Assembly: GCF_014637085.1 (NCBI RefSeq)
Contig: NZ_BMEU01000004.1
Coordinates: 1 to 64,000, forward strand
DNA: 64,000 nucleotides
Reading direction: 5' to 3'
Source: Comamonas phosphati
Lineage (GTDB): Bacteria > Pseudomonadota > Gammaproteobacteria > Burkholderiales > Burkholderiaceae_C
Of the stretch, positions 1-7,101 are shown piece after piece. The number at the start of each line of letters is the position of its first letter. Position 1 is the stretch's first letter. The translations under genes and the position numbers were made by a program. The notes under the pieces were generated by a model. That model did not search any database, had not been told where the DNA came from, and worked only from the letters and a program-made list of their open reading frames with translations.

Positions 1-109
1 CGGTGCGCAACTTTCTGGGTGCCATTCACTTGGCCGCTGCCATGGTTTGGCTCAATTGAGCACCATGGCCTGGGAATGAACTCGGACATCGATTGATGAC
101 ACGCCCTAG
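1..109 (+). mobile_element. Right end of an IS5-family (IS427-like) insertion sequence, cut by the window start
   Basis: An open frame at 3-59 encodes the last 18 residues of a transposase, VRNFLGAIHLAAAMVWLN, then TGA. The pattern NFLxxxxLAAAxxWL is typical of the C-terminus of IS5-family DDE transposases. The frame is followed by about 35 bases and then by TTGATGACACGCCC (93-106), which resembles the outward-reading terminal repeat of such elements, and then CTAG, a usual target for the IS427 subgroup. The left end lies outside the window, so the family call rests on a short C-terminal piece. Confidence 0.65.
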
Positions 110-149
110 CGCGCCGAACCAAAAATAGCTGCAGATACCTGGATCAGGC

Positions 150-198
150 GCTTCAACAAGTTGGGGCGCGGACGGTGGCGCTGAGCGGCGGGTTGGGG
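150..198 (-). other. Weak candidate attC site behind the small lipoprotein gene
   Basis: Read on the minus strand, the sequence after the stop of the 209-496 gene has two CCCCAAC inverse-core-like motifs and then GTTGAAGC (complement at 150-157). These resemble, but do not exactly match, the RYYYAAC and GTTRRRY core sites of integron attC. The left core is not complementary to the start of the supposed second cassette, which an intact cassette would require. It may be a decayed or chimeric site. Confidence 0.25.
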
Positions 199-208
199 GT
201 AACTGGGC

Positions 209-496
209 TCACTGCCGGCCCTGATAGCCCCGGGTACGAATGAGCTTTCCTTGAGCGTCGAACAGGAACGCTATGGTATTGCCACGATCAAGGTTGTACA
301 TGTACACGTAGCGACCGTCGGGGTTCCGGTCTTCGTGCGCTGGCTTTCCGAGACAACCCTTAACAAATTCGGACGTTGCCTGGCCGGCTACATAGCCACC
401 AACAGTTTCCGGACAGCCCGTCGGTCGCGATGGCGGACCGGATGCGCAGCCGCTGACCAGAGCCAAGGCAATAACAATTGATGAAATGTGCTTCAA
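209..496 (-). CDS. Small predicted lipoprotein, possibly a second integron cassette gene
   Basis: Encodes 95 residues with a signal peptide ending in the lipobox L-V-S-G-C (about residues 13-17), so it is probably a lipid-anchored envelope protein. The mature part has a YVYMYNLDRGNTIAFLFD stretch that resembles the small SmpA/BamE-type fold, but the family is not certain. The start is TTG at 496, chosen because a strong GGAGG lies four to five bases upstream and no ATG or GTG is available. It has the orientation expected of a cassette behind the 608-1186 gene. Function unknown. Confidence 0.7.
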   Translation of the reverse strand: MKHISSIVIALALVSGCASGPPSRPTGCPETVGGYVAGQATSEFVKGCLGKPAHEDRNPDGRYVYMYNLDRGNTIAFLFDAQGKLIRTRGYQGRQ

Positions 497-517
497 GGAA
501 CCTCCAGAAAAGTGGTG

Positions 518-613
518 CTTTAACGAAGTGACGCCCTACGTAGAAATGACCGGCGGCGAGTAGGCTGGCGAAAGCCGGTCGATAGGATGTTCGTGTCGAT
601 TGCCAAGTTAGAT
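518..613 (-). other. attC-like recombination site of the first integron cassette
   Basis: On the minus strand the site starts with ATCTAAC (complement 607-613), which fits the inverse core RYYYAAC and contains the stop codon of the 608-1186 gene, as is usual for cassettes. It ends with GTTAAAG (complement 518-524), which fits GTTRRRY except in the last base. Between them lie imperfect inverted halves including GACCGGC and GCCGGTC. The length of about 96 bp is normal for attC. The left core is complementary to the GTTAGAT at the start of the same cassette (1190-1196), the expected signature of a cassette formed from a circle. Confidence 0.6.
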
Positions 614-1186
614 CTCATGCGGCGAGGTGCTTCCATGCCACATGTCAGCATGGATGCCAAACCTGGCGTCCTCCGTCATTGCATCCGTCAGCAGGTCCTT
701 GAGCTTGCGAACCGCGGTGTACACGCGCTTCGCGTTTCCGACTGTGATTTCCCGCTCGAGCGCGGATAGTGGTATGTCGAAAGCAGTCTTCGTCAAACCT
801 ACCTCGGGCAAGACTCTCTCCCTCACCAGGGGTTCGGGCTTGGGATGGGCAACGTCATTCCGGAACCCACCGAGAAATTGAAGAGTCATCCACGGCTCCT
901 TCGCTTCGTCCCGGGTGATTTGAAGCTTCTCTGCAAGGAATGCAATCTTCTCATGAGGGCGGAGACGTTCGAATGCCGGATAGTCTGTTGCGACACGAAA
1001 TCCCACAGCATTCACCAGGCCCTCTACAGCCAAAGCCGTCATCACCATCGCGGCCAAACATTTGTTGAAGCGGCCGCGCTCGGTTGCCTCTGCTTCCTCA
1101 ATCTCGAGTTCGGCCGCATGCAGCAGCATATGGTGCGCGAAAAAGGTGCGCTCTTCGACCTTCCGAAAAAGCTGCGGCTTGTTCAT
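608..1186 (-). CDS. HEPN-motif protein encoded in an integron cassette
   Basis: Encodes 192 residues, mostly helical by composition, with no signal peptide or membrane segment. Near residues 109-114 it has R-N-D-V-A-H, fitting the RX4-6H signature of HEPN-domain proteins, with the usual polar residue after Arg. HEPN proteins are often metal-independent RNases in toxin-antitoxin and defence systems, but many are non-catalytic, so activity is only possible. The gene begins ten bases after the core GTTAGAT and its TAA lies inside the core of the next site, so it fills a cassette as typical cassette genes do. No partner antitoxin gene is visible in the cassette. It could also be an unrelated helical protein. 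Confidence 0.75.
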   Translation of the reverse strand: MNKPQLFRKVEERTFFAHHMLLHAAELEIEEAEATERGRFNKCLAAMVMTALAVEGLVNAVGFRVATDYPAFERLRPHEKIAFLAEKLQITRDEAKEPWMTLQFLGGFRNDVAHPKPEPLVRERVLPEVGLTKTAFDIPLSALEREITVGNAKRVYTAVRKLKDLLTDAMTEDARFGIHADMWHGSTSPHEI

Positions 1187-1189
1187 GAG

Positions 1190-1303
1190 ATCTAACGTAC
1201 TGTAGACCGCACCATGCCGCAGGCCATATCTGACGTTTGCGGTCTAAATTGGCGCGAAGAAGACGCAGCAACAGGCTTGCAGCCTGGCTTGGCGGTACGC
1301 ATG
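1190..1303 (-). other. attI-like region between the integrase relic and the first cassette
   Basis: The junction core GTTAGAT (minus strand, complement 1190-1196) matches GTTRRRY exactly and lies just ahead of the first cassette gene. The interval up to the LexA box has the layout of the class 1 attI region, where the LexA box of the integrase promoter borders attI. It also carries an inverted repeat, TAGACCGCA (1203-1211) and TGCGGTCTA (1238-1246). The limits of the functional site cannot be fixed from sequence alone. Confidence 0.5.
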
Positions 1304-1319
1304 CTGTATAAAAATACAG
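1304..1319 (+). promoter_or_regulatory. LexA (SOS) box in the promoter of the integron integrase
   Basis: CTGTATAAAAATACAG is a perfect CTGT-N8-ACAG LexA operator, with an AT-only spacer. It ends 14 bases before the ATG of the integrase relic at 1334. LexA control of integron integrases is established for several integron classes, and class 1 has a box in the same relative place, so both position and sequence support the integron reading. Confidence 0.85.
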
Positions 1320-1333
1320 TCCTAAATTCAGCC

Positions 1334-1497
1334 ATGAAACCCGCCGCCCCTTCTGTGTTGCGTGCCACACGGTTGCTGGGTCAGTCCGTGAGCGAATTCG
1401 TTACAAATACTATAGCCGGCGCACCGAACAGGCCTACGTGCAATGGGTGCGGATGTTTGTGAAATGGCACGGTTTGCGGCATCCGCGAGACATGGGC
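1334..1497 (+). pseudogene. intI: Truncated, frameshifted integron integrase (IntI) N-terminus
   Basis: The frame opens with ATG at 1334 (M-K-P-A-A-P-S-V) and reaches RLLGQ. One base is then missing (CAGTCCGT where CAGGTCCGT would keep frame, near 1384), and the +1 frame continues as VRERIRYKYYSRRTEQAY and VQWVRMFVKWHGLRHPRDMG. This matches the N-terminal DNA-binding region of integron integrases such as IntI1 (LDQLRERIRY, RTEQAYVHWVR, RHP). Similarity stops at about 1497, so the catalytic domain with its Arg, His and Tyr residues is absent. The gene is dead by both frameshift and truncation. It diverges from the minus-strand cassettes, as in real integrons. Confidence 0.85.
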
Positions 1498-1646
1498 AGT
1501 AGGAAATCAAAGGTTTTCCGGCCATTCGGGGGAATCCTGCTTGCCAGGTATTTCCCGTTATGGCTGCCGGCAGGCGGCAAAGCCATTGCCTGGCGGCATT
1601 CCATCCGCGTCATACTGCAGGGAATTGCAAAGGAGCCTAGACAAGC

Positions 1647-2147
1647 ATGAGTACCTTTACCCTCACCAGTCCCGACATTCCCGCAGGCGGCACCGTGCCC
1701 GCGCATTTCGAGGCCGATGTGTTCGGCTGCGGCGGCCGCAACGAATCGCCCGTGCTGCAGTGGGGCGGCGCGCCCGCCGGCACCAGGAGCCTGGCCCTGA
1801 CCGTGTACGACCCCGATGCGCCCACGGGCAGCGGCTGGTGGCACTGGATCGTGGTGGATCTGCCGGCAGGCACTTCGGAACTCAAGGCCAATGCCGGCGC
1901 CAAGGGCAGCAGCACGCTGCCGGCCGGCGCGCGCCAGATGCGCAACGATTACGGCGCCTTTGCCTGGGGCGGCATGTGCCCGCCGCCCGGCGACAAGCCG
2001 CATCGCTACATCTTCACCGTGCACGCGCTGTCGGTGGAGCGGCTGGACATTCCCGACGATGCCACGGCGGCCATCTGCGGCTTCATGATCAACGCCAACA
2101 CCATCGCCAAGGCCACGTTCACTTCGACCTACGGGCGCCCGGCCTGA
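1647..2147 (+). CDS. YbhB/YbcL family Raf-kinase-inhibitor-like (PEBP) protein
   Basis: Encodes 166 residues of the phosphatidylethanolamine-binding-protein fold. The family signature DPDAPTGSGWWHW lies at residues 55-67 and the C-terminal part has CGFMINANTIAKATF. There is no signal peptide, so it is probably cytoplasmic. The bacterial members have no settled substrate. An AAGGAG lies upstream of the ATG. It is the first intact ancestral gene after the integron relic: the sequence from about 1498 to 1646 looks like its normal leader. A hairpin with a T-run follows the gene. Confidence 0.92.
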   Translation: MSTFTLTSPDIPAGGTVPAHFEADVFGCGGRNESPVLQWGGAPAGTRSLALTVYDPDAPTGSGWWHWIVVDLPAGTSELKANAGAKGSSTLPAGARQMRNDYGAFAWGGMCPPPGDKPHRYIFTVHALSVERLDIPDDATAAICGFMINANTIAKATFTSTYGRPA

Positions 2148-2170
2148 GCCTTGCCGGTTTTCTGGTATTG

Positions 2171-2262
2171 AAAAAGAAGCGACTTGCGCTTGTCAGTTAT
2201 GGATTTCAGGCTTATTTGAATCTGAAATCATTGTCTGACAAGCGCGTGGCGCTCTTTTTTTT
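2171..2262 (+). repeat. Family-2 hairpin repeat acting as a likely terminator
   Basis: A long inverted repeat: the left arm from 2171 contains GCGCTTGTCAG and the right arm contains its complement CTGACAAGCGC, with an inner pair ATTTCAG and CTGAAAT. The right arm ends in a run of eight T, so it can end transcription of the YbhB gene, and the A-rich left side could also serve the opposite strand. Decayed relatives occur at 15449-15538 and 22654-22752. Confidence 0.7.
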
Positions 2263-2290
2263 GGGGGTATGCAAAGAAGGCAGGAGCCGC

Positions 2291-3475
2291 TCAGGTCAGG
2301 GCGCCGCGGCCGTCCACGGTGAAGATGCGCTCGACCACGCCCTTGAGCCGCCCGCCGCGCACGCCGATCAGGTGGTCGTAGAGGTTGACCGTGGGGTCGC
2401 AGTGGCCGGGAATCAGCCACAGTGTCTCGCCCAGCGCGGGCAGCCAGCCGCTGGTGTTGCCGGCTTCGCGGGCGGGATAGAGCAGGCCGTGCTCGTCGCC
2501 GCCGTTTTCGAAGCGCAGCGCCTGCTCGGGCGGCAGCGCATGCAGCCTGGGCAGGCCCGAGTCCACGGCATGCGCCTTGTGGCCCGCGTCGCAGACGGCG
2601 CGCCCTTCGCCGAGCGACATGACCTGGGTCTTGACGTACAGCGCATGCTCGAACACCGGCTGGGCCGGGTCGTGCTCGTTGGCCGCGTAGTCGGCGTCCA
2701 TGAACAGGAAGGAGCCGGGCTGGATCTCGCCGTACACGCCGCTGGCGGCCTCGTTGACCATGGTGCCGGTGCCCGCGCCCGTGATCAGCGGCAGGGCGAT
2801 GCCGGCGGCATCGAACTCATGGCGCGTGCGGTTGACGTGCCTGAGCACCTGGGCGATGGCCTCGCGGCGCGCCTGGGCCGAACGCAGATGCTGGGCGCCG
2901 CCGTGGTAGGCCTGCAGGCCCGCGAAGCGCAGCGTGGGCTGGGCCAGGATGGCGCGCGCCAGCGCCACCGCGGCCGCGCCGGGCTCCACGCCGCAGCGGT
3001 TCTGGCCGACGTTGACTTCCACCAGCACGTCGATGGCGCCGTTGCTGGCTTTCGCATCCTGCATGGCCTTGGCCAGGCGCGCGATGCCTTCCTCGCTGTC
3101 GACGGCAATCGCCAGGCGGCCGCTGCGCGCATACAGCGTCTTGGCCAGGCGGGCCACGCGCTCGAGCTTGCCGGGGGAGACGACTTGGTTGCTGATGAAG
3201 AGGTTGTTCACGCCGCCTGCGGCCAGGGCTTCGGCTTCCGAGACCTTCTGCACGCAGTGGCCGCAGGCGCCGGCTTGCTCCAGCAGCAGCGCGATGTGCG
3301 CGCTCTTGTGCAGCTTGGCGTGGGGGCGCCACAGTACGCCGTGCTGCTGCGCAAAGCGGGCCATGCGCTCGATGTTGCGCTCCATGGCATCGAGGTCGAT
3401 GACCAGGGCGGGCGTGTCGATGCGTTTGATGGCCTGGCCGACCAGGGCTTGCAGGGACTCAGGAATGGATTTCAT
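2291..3475 (-). CDS. DSD1-family PLP enzyme (D-threonine aldolase / D-serine dehydratase-like)
   Basis: Encodes 394 residues of the fold-type III PLP family with an N-terminal alanine-racemase-like barrel. The motif WRPHAKLHKSAH at 49-60 contains the predicted PLP lysine (K54). Near the C-terminus, GHCDP gives H358-x-D360, which resembles the His-x-Asp metal pair of D-threonine aldolases rather than the His-x-Cys of D-serine dehydratases. It likely cleaves or dehydrates a beta-hydroxy D-amino acid in the cytoplasm; the exact substrate is not clear. It overlaps the preceding phosphatase gene by 17 bases, suggesting co-transcription. Confidence 0.88.
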   Translation of the reverse strand: MKSIPESLQALVGQAIKRIDTPALVIDLDAMERNIERMARFAQQHGVLWRPHAKLHKSAHIALLLEQAGACGHCVQKVSEAEALAAGGVNNLFISNQVVSPGKLERVARLAKTLYARSGRLAIAVDSEEGIARLAKAMQDAKASNGAIDVLVEVNVGQNRCGVEPGAAAVALARAILAQPTLRFAGLQAYHGGAQHLRSAQARREAIAQVLRHVNRTRHEFDAAGIALPLITGAGTGTMVNEAASGVYGEIQPGSFLFMDADYAANEHDPAQPVFEHALYVKTQVMSLGEGRAVCDAGHKAHAVDSGLPRLHALPPEQALRFENGGDEHGLLYPAREAGNTSGWLPALGETLWLIPGHCDPTVNLYDHLIGVRGGRLKGVVERIFTVDGRGALT

Positions 3476-4100
3476 CGCGGCTGTCCGGGCAAAGGTGTGC
3501 GGTATCGGCCCAGCCTACCAGAGACAGGCCCTCGGGTGTCCACAGCAGGCGATTGATGGCCGCATTCGTCAGCTCCCAGGTGCGCGGCGCCTGCAGGCCC
3601 TGGCGGGTGGCCAGGCGGTACAGCGTGTCCATCACGCCGCCGTGGGCCACGAGTACGATCTGCTCGCCCTCGTGGCGGCTGGCGATGCGGTCCACCGTGC
3701 GCGCAATGCGCTCGCGCAGCATGGCCAGCGATTCGCCGCCGCCCGGCAGCACATATTCCGGGTCGCGCGTGCGCCAGCGCAGCGCGGCCTCGGGGTGGGT
3801 GGCCTCGATCTCCCTGAAGGTCTGGCCCTGGAACTGGCCGAAGCAGCGTTCGCGCAGCTCGGGTTCGGCATGCAGCTCGGCCTGGGCCGCGCGGGCCACG
3901 GCCTGGGCCGTGGCATAGGCGCGCTGCAGGTCGCTGCTGTAGATGGCGGCGATCGGTTCGTGGACCAGGGCCCGGGCGGCCTGCTCGGCCTGCCACAGGC
4001 CGGTGTCGTTCAGCGGAACGTCCAGATGGCCCTGGATGCGGCCGTCCACGTTCCAGGTGGTTTCTCCGTGCCGGATGGCAATGATGCGCGTGACATGCAT
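3459..4100 (-). CDS. Histidine phosphatase family protein (phosphoglycerate-mutase-like)
   Basis: Encodes 213 residues with the RHG signature R-H-G-E-T-T-W-N at 10-17 (catalytic H11) and the second catalytic His in LVAHGGVMD at about residue 153. The family covers cofactor-dependent mutases and broad phosphatases such as CobC/GpmB. The small size and lack of the mutase insert favour a phosphatase. The substrate is not evident. It lies directly upstream of, and overlaps, the PLP enzyme gene. Confidence 0.88.
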   Translation of the reverse strand: MHVTRIIAIRHGETTWNVDGRIQGHLDVPLNDTGLWQAEQAARALVHEPIAAIYSSDLQRAYATAQAVARAAQAELHAEPELRERCFGQFQGQTFREIEATHPEAALRWRTRDPEYVLPGGGESLAMLRERIARTVDRIASRHEGEQIVLVAHGGVMDTLYRLATRQGLQAPRTWELTNAAINRLLWTPEGLSLVGWADTAHLCPDSRDEIHS

Positions 4101-4194
4101 GGCGGTGGTGCAGACCCTGTGCTCTTGGTAACCGGCTCATTGTCATGCAAACCGCCGCCGCGGGCTGCGACATGCACGCGGTACGGTGCCGACG

Positions 4195-4235
4195 CAAAAA
4201 AGCCGATGCCCGGCAAGGTGCATCGGCTTGTGCGG
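4195..4235 (-). terminator. Rho-independent terminator of the DUF2501 gene
   Basis: On the minus strand AAGCCGATGC pairs with GCATCGGCTT around a short loop and is followed by a T-run. It begins a few bases after the stop of the 4248-4745 gene. Confidence 0.8.
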
Positions 4236-4247
4236 AGCCTGGCGTGC

Positions 4248-4745
4248 TCAGATCAGCGACTTGGCATGGTCGAGCACGAAGTCGCAGGCCTTTTCCCTGA
4301 GGTTGCTCTTGACCTTGTCGAGGCTGAAGCTCTGGCCGTTTCCGCCCTTGACCATGCCCATGAGCCCGTTCTGGTAGCCCTCGTCCTTGGGCTCTTCCTG
4401 CTGGCCCAGGCCCAGCTTGCCCAGCAGCTGGTTCTTGACCTGGGCGGCCTTGTCGGCGTTCAGGTAGTTGTTCTTCATGCAGTAGGTGATGACACCGGCC
4501 GCATTGCTGGCCGTGCCCGAACCCGTGAGGCCGCCCAGGCCCAGGGCCGACAGCGCCGAGGCACCGCCAGCACCACCGCCGGCGCCGCCCAGCATGCCGC
4601 CCAGGCCCGAGGAGCCGGAGCTGCTTGGCGCGGCGCCGCCGCCCAGCTGTTCACCCAACTGGTCGCGCAAGGCGTCGGTGAGGCCGCCGGCCTGGGCGGT
4701 CAAGGCGGCTGCGGCCAGCAGGGCCGGGAGGACAAACTTCTTCAT
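4248..4745 (-). CDS. DUF2501 domain-containing exported protein
   Basis: Encodes 165 residues with a clear signal peptide (MKKFVLPALLAAAALTAQA). A glycine- and serine-rich linker at about 40-85 follows, and then the conserved C-terminal domain with ITYCMKNNYL and CDFVLDHAKSL. These fit the DUF2501 (YjjA-like) family of periplasmic proteins of unknown role. ATG at 4745 was chosen because GGAAAGGAAAT precedes it and because it starts the signal peptide; the frame is open further upstream without coding character. The two cysteines could form a disulfide. Confidence 0.88.
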   Translation of the reverse strand: MKKFVLPALLAAAALTAQAGGLTDALRDQLGEQLGGGAAPSSSGSSGLGGMLGGAGGGAGGASALSALGLGGLTGSGTASNAAGVITYCMKNNYLNADKAAQVKNQLLGKLGLGQQEEPKDEGYQNGLMGMVKGGNGQSFSLDKVKSNLREKACDFVLDHAKSLI

Positions 4746-4861
4746 GGCGATTTCCTTTCCATCATGTGTTCGGGATGCTGTGCCGGAGCATGGGGCCCTG
4801 GCGGGCCAGCACGTTAGCACGGCACCGGCTGCACAACTGTGGAAGATTGCAAGTCTGCGGC

Positions 4862-5509
4862 TCACTTCACCGGCACGGCGGCCGGTGCGGGCGAGGCTGG
4901 CTGAGGCAGCGGCTGGATCACCGTGCGCACATTGCGCGTACCCTGGGGCGGACGCGGGAAGCCGGTCAGTGCCGCGTCGAACAGGATGCCGAAGATGGCC
5001 GGATCATCGGTCCAGACGTCCTGGCGCTGGGCCGAAGTCTCGTAGACGATCTGCTGGGTCCGGATGTCGCGCATCACCACGCTCACGGCGCGGTAGTACT
5101 CCAGCGGCGGTTCGTTGAACATGCCGCCGCCCATGCCCCAACCCAAGCCGCGGCCGTAGCCCATGCCCCAGCCCCAGCGCGGGCCCCAGTACGGGTCGTA
5201 ATAGGGCCAGCTCGCGTAGTCGCGTGCATAGCGGGCCACGGCGCCGATCTGCACCACCAGGCTGGCGCGCGCATCGTCGCGCGTCAGGCCCACGCGGGCC
5301 AGCGCCTGCTGGGCCTGGGCCTCGATGGCGGGAAAGTTCACCTGGCCCTTCTGCGAGGGCAGGGTTTCCAGCCGGTAGGTCGGCGGCGCGGGAATGGCGC
5401 CCAGCGAGGAATAGCTCTGCACCGTGCTGTTGACTTCGCGCACCGTGCTGCAGCCCGCGAGCAGGGCGGTGGCCGTGAGCGCGATGGCGTAGATCCAGCG
5501 CTTGTTCAT
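4862..5509 (-). CDS. DUF4136 domain-containing lipoprotein
   Basis: Encodes 215 residues with a lipoprotein signal (lipobox L-L-A-G-C, Cys at about 20). The DUF4136 pattern follows: a YRLETLP start, VNFPAIEAQAQQALARVGL, and a YPYYDPYW/GWGMG glycine-aromatic stretch at about 105-130. The C-terminal tail is proline/alanine-rich. It is predicted to be anchored in the outer membrane or periplasmic face; the function of the family is unknown. It lies just upstream of the DUF2501 gene in the same direction, with about 116 bases between them. Confidence 0.88.
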   Translation of the reverse strand: MNKRWIYAIALTATALLAGCSTVREVNSTVQSYSSLGAIPAPPTYRLETLPSQKGQVNFPAIEAQAQQALARVGLTRDDARASLVVQIGAVARYARDYASWPYYDPYWGPRWGWGMGYGRGLGWGMGGGMFNEPPLEYYRAVSVVMRDIRTQQIVYETSAQRQDVWTDDPAIFGILFDAALTGFPRPPQGTRNVRTVIQPLPQPASPAPAAVPVK

Positions 5510-5594
5510 GCTTGCTCTCCTGTTCGTGAAAAAGGCCCGTGGGTGACGAGCCTCTGTTGGACCTTGGCAGGCCGTATTGGGTTCAAAGACCGGT

Positions 5595-6584
5595 TCAGCT
5601 CAGTTGTATCACCTGCATGCCCGGCAGGCTGGCAGTGGTTGGCAGCTCTTCATGGTCAAACGCCATGTCGCCGTTGGGATCGGCGATGCCGGTGGCCTTT
5701 GCATTCTTGAAGTCGTGCAGCTGCGGGTCCATCATGTGCGTGGTCACGATGTTGCCCATGGCGCGGAACATGCTCTCGATGCGGCCGGGGAATTTCTTGT
5801 CCCACTCGCGCAGCATCTCGCCCACGGCCACGCGCTGCAGGCCGTCCTGGCTGCCGCAGAGGTTGCAGGGGATGATGGGGAAGTTCTGGTACTGGGCCCA
5901 GCGCGTGGTGTCCTTCTCGGGCACGTAGCACAGCGGGCGGATCACCACGTGCTTGCCGTCGTCGGAGACCAGCTTGGGCGGCATGCCCTTCATGCGGCCG
6001 CCGTAGAACATGTTGAGCATCAGCGTCTGCACGATGTCGTCGCGGTGGTGGCCCAGCGCCACCTTGGTGCAGCCCAGCTCGTCGGCCACCTTGTACAGGA
6101 TGGCGCGGCGCAGGCGCGAGCACAGGCCGCAGGTGGTCTTGCCCTCGGGCACCACGCGCTTGACGACGCTGTAGGTGTCCTGGTTCTCGATGTGGTAGTC
6201 CACGCCGATGGACTGGAAGTACTCGGGCAGGATGTGCTCGGGGAAGCCCGGCTGCTTCTGGTCCAGGTTCACGGCCACGATGTCGAACTTCACGGGTGCG
6301 CGCTTTTGCAGCTTGCGCAGAATGTCCAGCAGGGTGTAGCTGTCCTTGCCGCCCGACATGCAGACCATGATCTTGTCGCCTTCCTCGATCATGTTGAAGT
6401 CGACGATGGCGCGGCCCACTTCGCGGCACAGGCGCTTTTCGAGCTTGATCTGCTCGCGCTCGATCTTGATCCTGTTGGGCTTGGCTTCTTCGCCTGCGGG
6501 CGCAGCGGTTTCAGCCGCCTCCAGGGCGGCGGCCTCTTCGGCAATCCAGGGGTTGTCGTTCACAGCATTCATGGGGTTCACCAT
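5595..6584 (-). CDS. ttcA: tRNA 2-thiocytidine(32) synthetase TtcA
   Basis: Encodes 329 residues. The PP-loop SGGKDS lies at 77-82, the catalytic pair C152-x-x-C155 in TTCGLC, and a further CNLC motif near residue 240. These are the TtcA signatures for binding ATP and a [4Fe-4S] cluster in s2C32 synthesis of tRNA. The first 45 residues are an acidic, alanine-rich extension. ATG at 6584 overlaps the end of folB; a second ATG at 6572 would remove the overlap and cannot be excluded. It is probably translated with folB. Confidence 0.95.
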   Translation of the reverse strand: MVNPMNAVNDNPWIAEEAAALEAAETAAPAGEEAKPNRIKIEREQIKLEKRLCREVGRAIVDFNMIEEGDKIMVCMSGGKDSYTLLDILRKLQKRAPVKFDIVAVNLDQKQPGFPEHILPEYFQSIGVDYHIENQDTYSVVKRVVPEGKTTCGLCSRLRRAILYKVADELGCTKVALGHHRDDIVQTLMLNMFYGGRMKGMPPKLVSDDGKHVVIRPLCYVPEKDTTRWAQYQNFPIIPCNLCGSQDGLQRVAVGEMLREWDKKFPGRIESMFRAMGNIVTTHMMDPQLHDFKNAKATGIADPNGDMAFDHEELPTTASLPGMQVIQLS

Positions 6585-7075
6585 TGTCCGGTTTCGATGC
6601 GAATGGCCACTTCGCAGTCATCAAAAATTTCCAGCTTCGCGATCTTCACGCGCACGCCGCGCACGCCCGGCAGCTGCAGCAGGCGCTGGGCCAGCTTGCC
6701 GATCAGGCTCTCGAGCAGGTTCACATGCTCGGAGGTGCACTCGTCGATGATGATCTGGCGCACCTTGCGGTAGTCCAGCACATGCAGGATGTCGTCGTCG
6801 TGCGGCGCCAGGGGCTGGGTGCCGAGGCTGAGCTCGGCGTCCACCTGGATGGGCTGGGGCGCATTCTTCTCGTGCGAAAGAATGCCCAGGCTGGCGTCGA
6901 AACGCAGCCCCGTGAGCGTGAGAGTCTGTTGTCCTGAACCGGCGCCCCCCTGAGCGGCTGTGCCGCTTCCCCCAAGGGGGACGACGCCTTCGCTGCGGGG
7001 CTGCCCTTGCTTGGCGTCACTGGCCTGAGCCGTGCCTGCTCCAGTCGTTGCAGGCGATGTTGAGATGGAAGTCAT
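6578..7075 (-). CDS. folB: Dihydroneopterin aldolase-family protein with a repeat-derived N-terminus
   Basis: Encodes 165 residues. The FolB-like domain runs from about residue 50 ([19 protein letters not shown]) to the end, with DYRKV and [12 protein letters not shown] as in dihydroneopterin aldolases (7,8-dihydroneopterin to 6-hydroxymethyl-dihydropterin, folate pathway). About residues 16-45 are a translation of the reverse complement of a dispersed repeat (6945-7037) and are Gly/Gln/Ser-rich. No start codon lies between repeat and domain, so translation must pass through the repeat. The best ATG (7075) has no clear ribosome binding site. The neighbours are a pteridine reductase upstream and ttcA downstream. 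Confidence 0.88.
   Translation of the reverse strand: MTSISTSPATTGAGTAQASDAKQGQPRSEGVVPLGGSGTAAQGGAGSGQQTLTLTGLRFDASLGILSHEKNAPQPIQVDAELSLGTQPLAPHDDDILHVLDYRKVRQIIIDECTSEHVNLLESLIGKLAQRLLQLPGVRGVRVKIAKLEIFDDCEVAIRIETGQW
6945..7037 (+). repeat. Type-1 GC-rich repeat copy inside folB
   Basis: Begins CCCCCCTGAGCGGCTG, has the inner hairpin CCCCC-AA-GGGGG and continues GACGACGCCTTCGCTGCGGGG, with an end near GGCCTGAGCC. It aligns over its whole length with copies at 9789, 16936, 54308, 60982 and 63554. It lies antisense to, and in frame within, folB. Confidence 0.85.
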
Positions 7076-7101
7076 GGGAAAGGGGCGAAGCCGCAAAGGC
7101 C

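Noticed and set aside
1541-3556. Long plus-strand frame of 671 codons
   Set aside because: It runs in a different frame across the YbhB gene and antisense to the PLP enzyme; its Arg/Ala/Gly-rich content is a shadow of GC-rich coding sequence.
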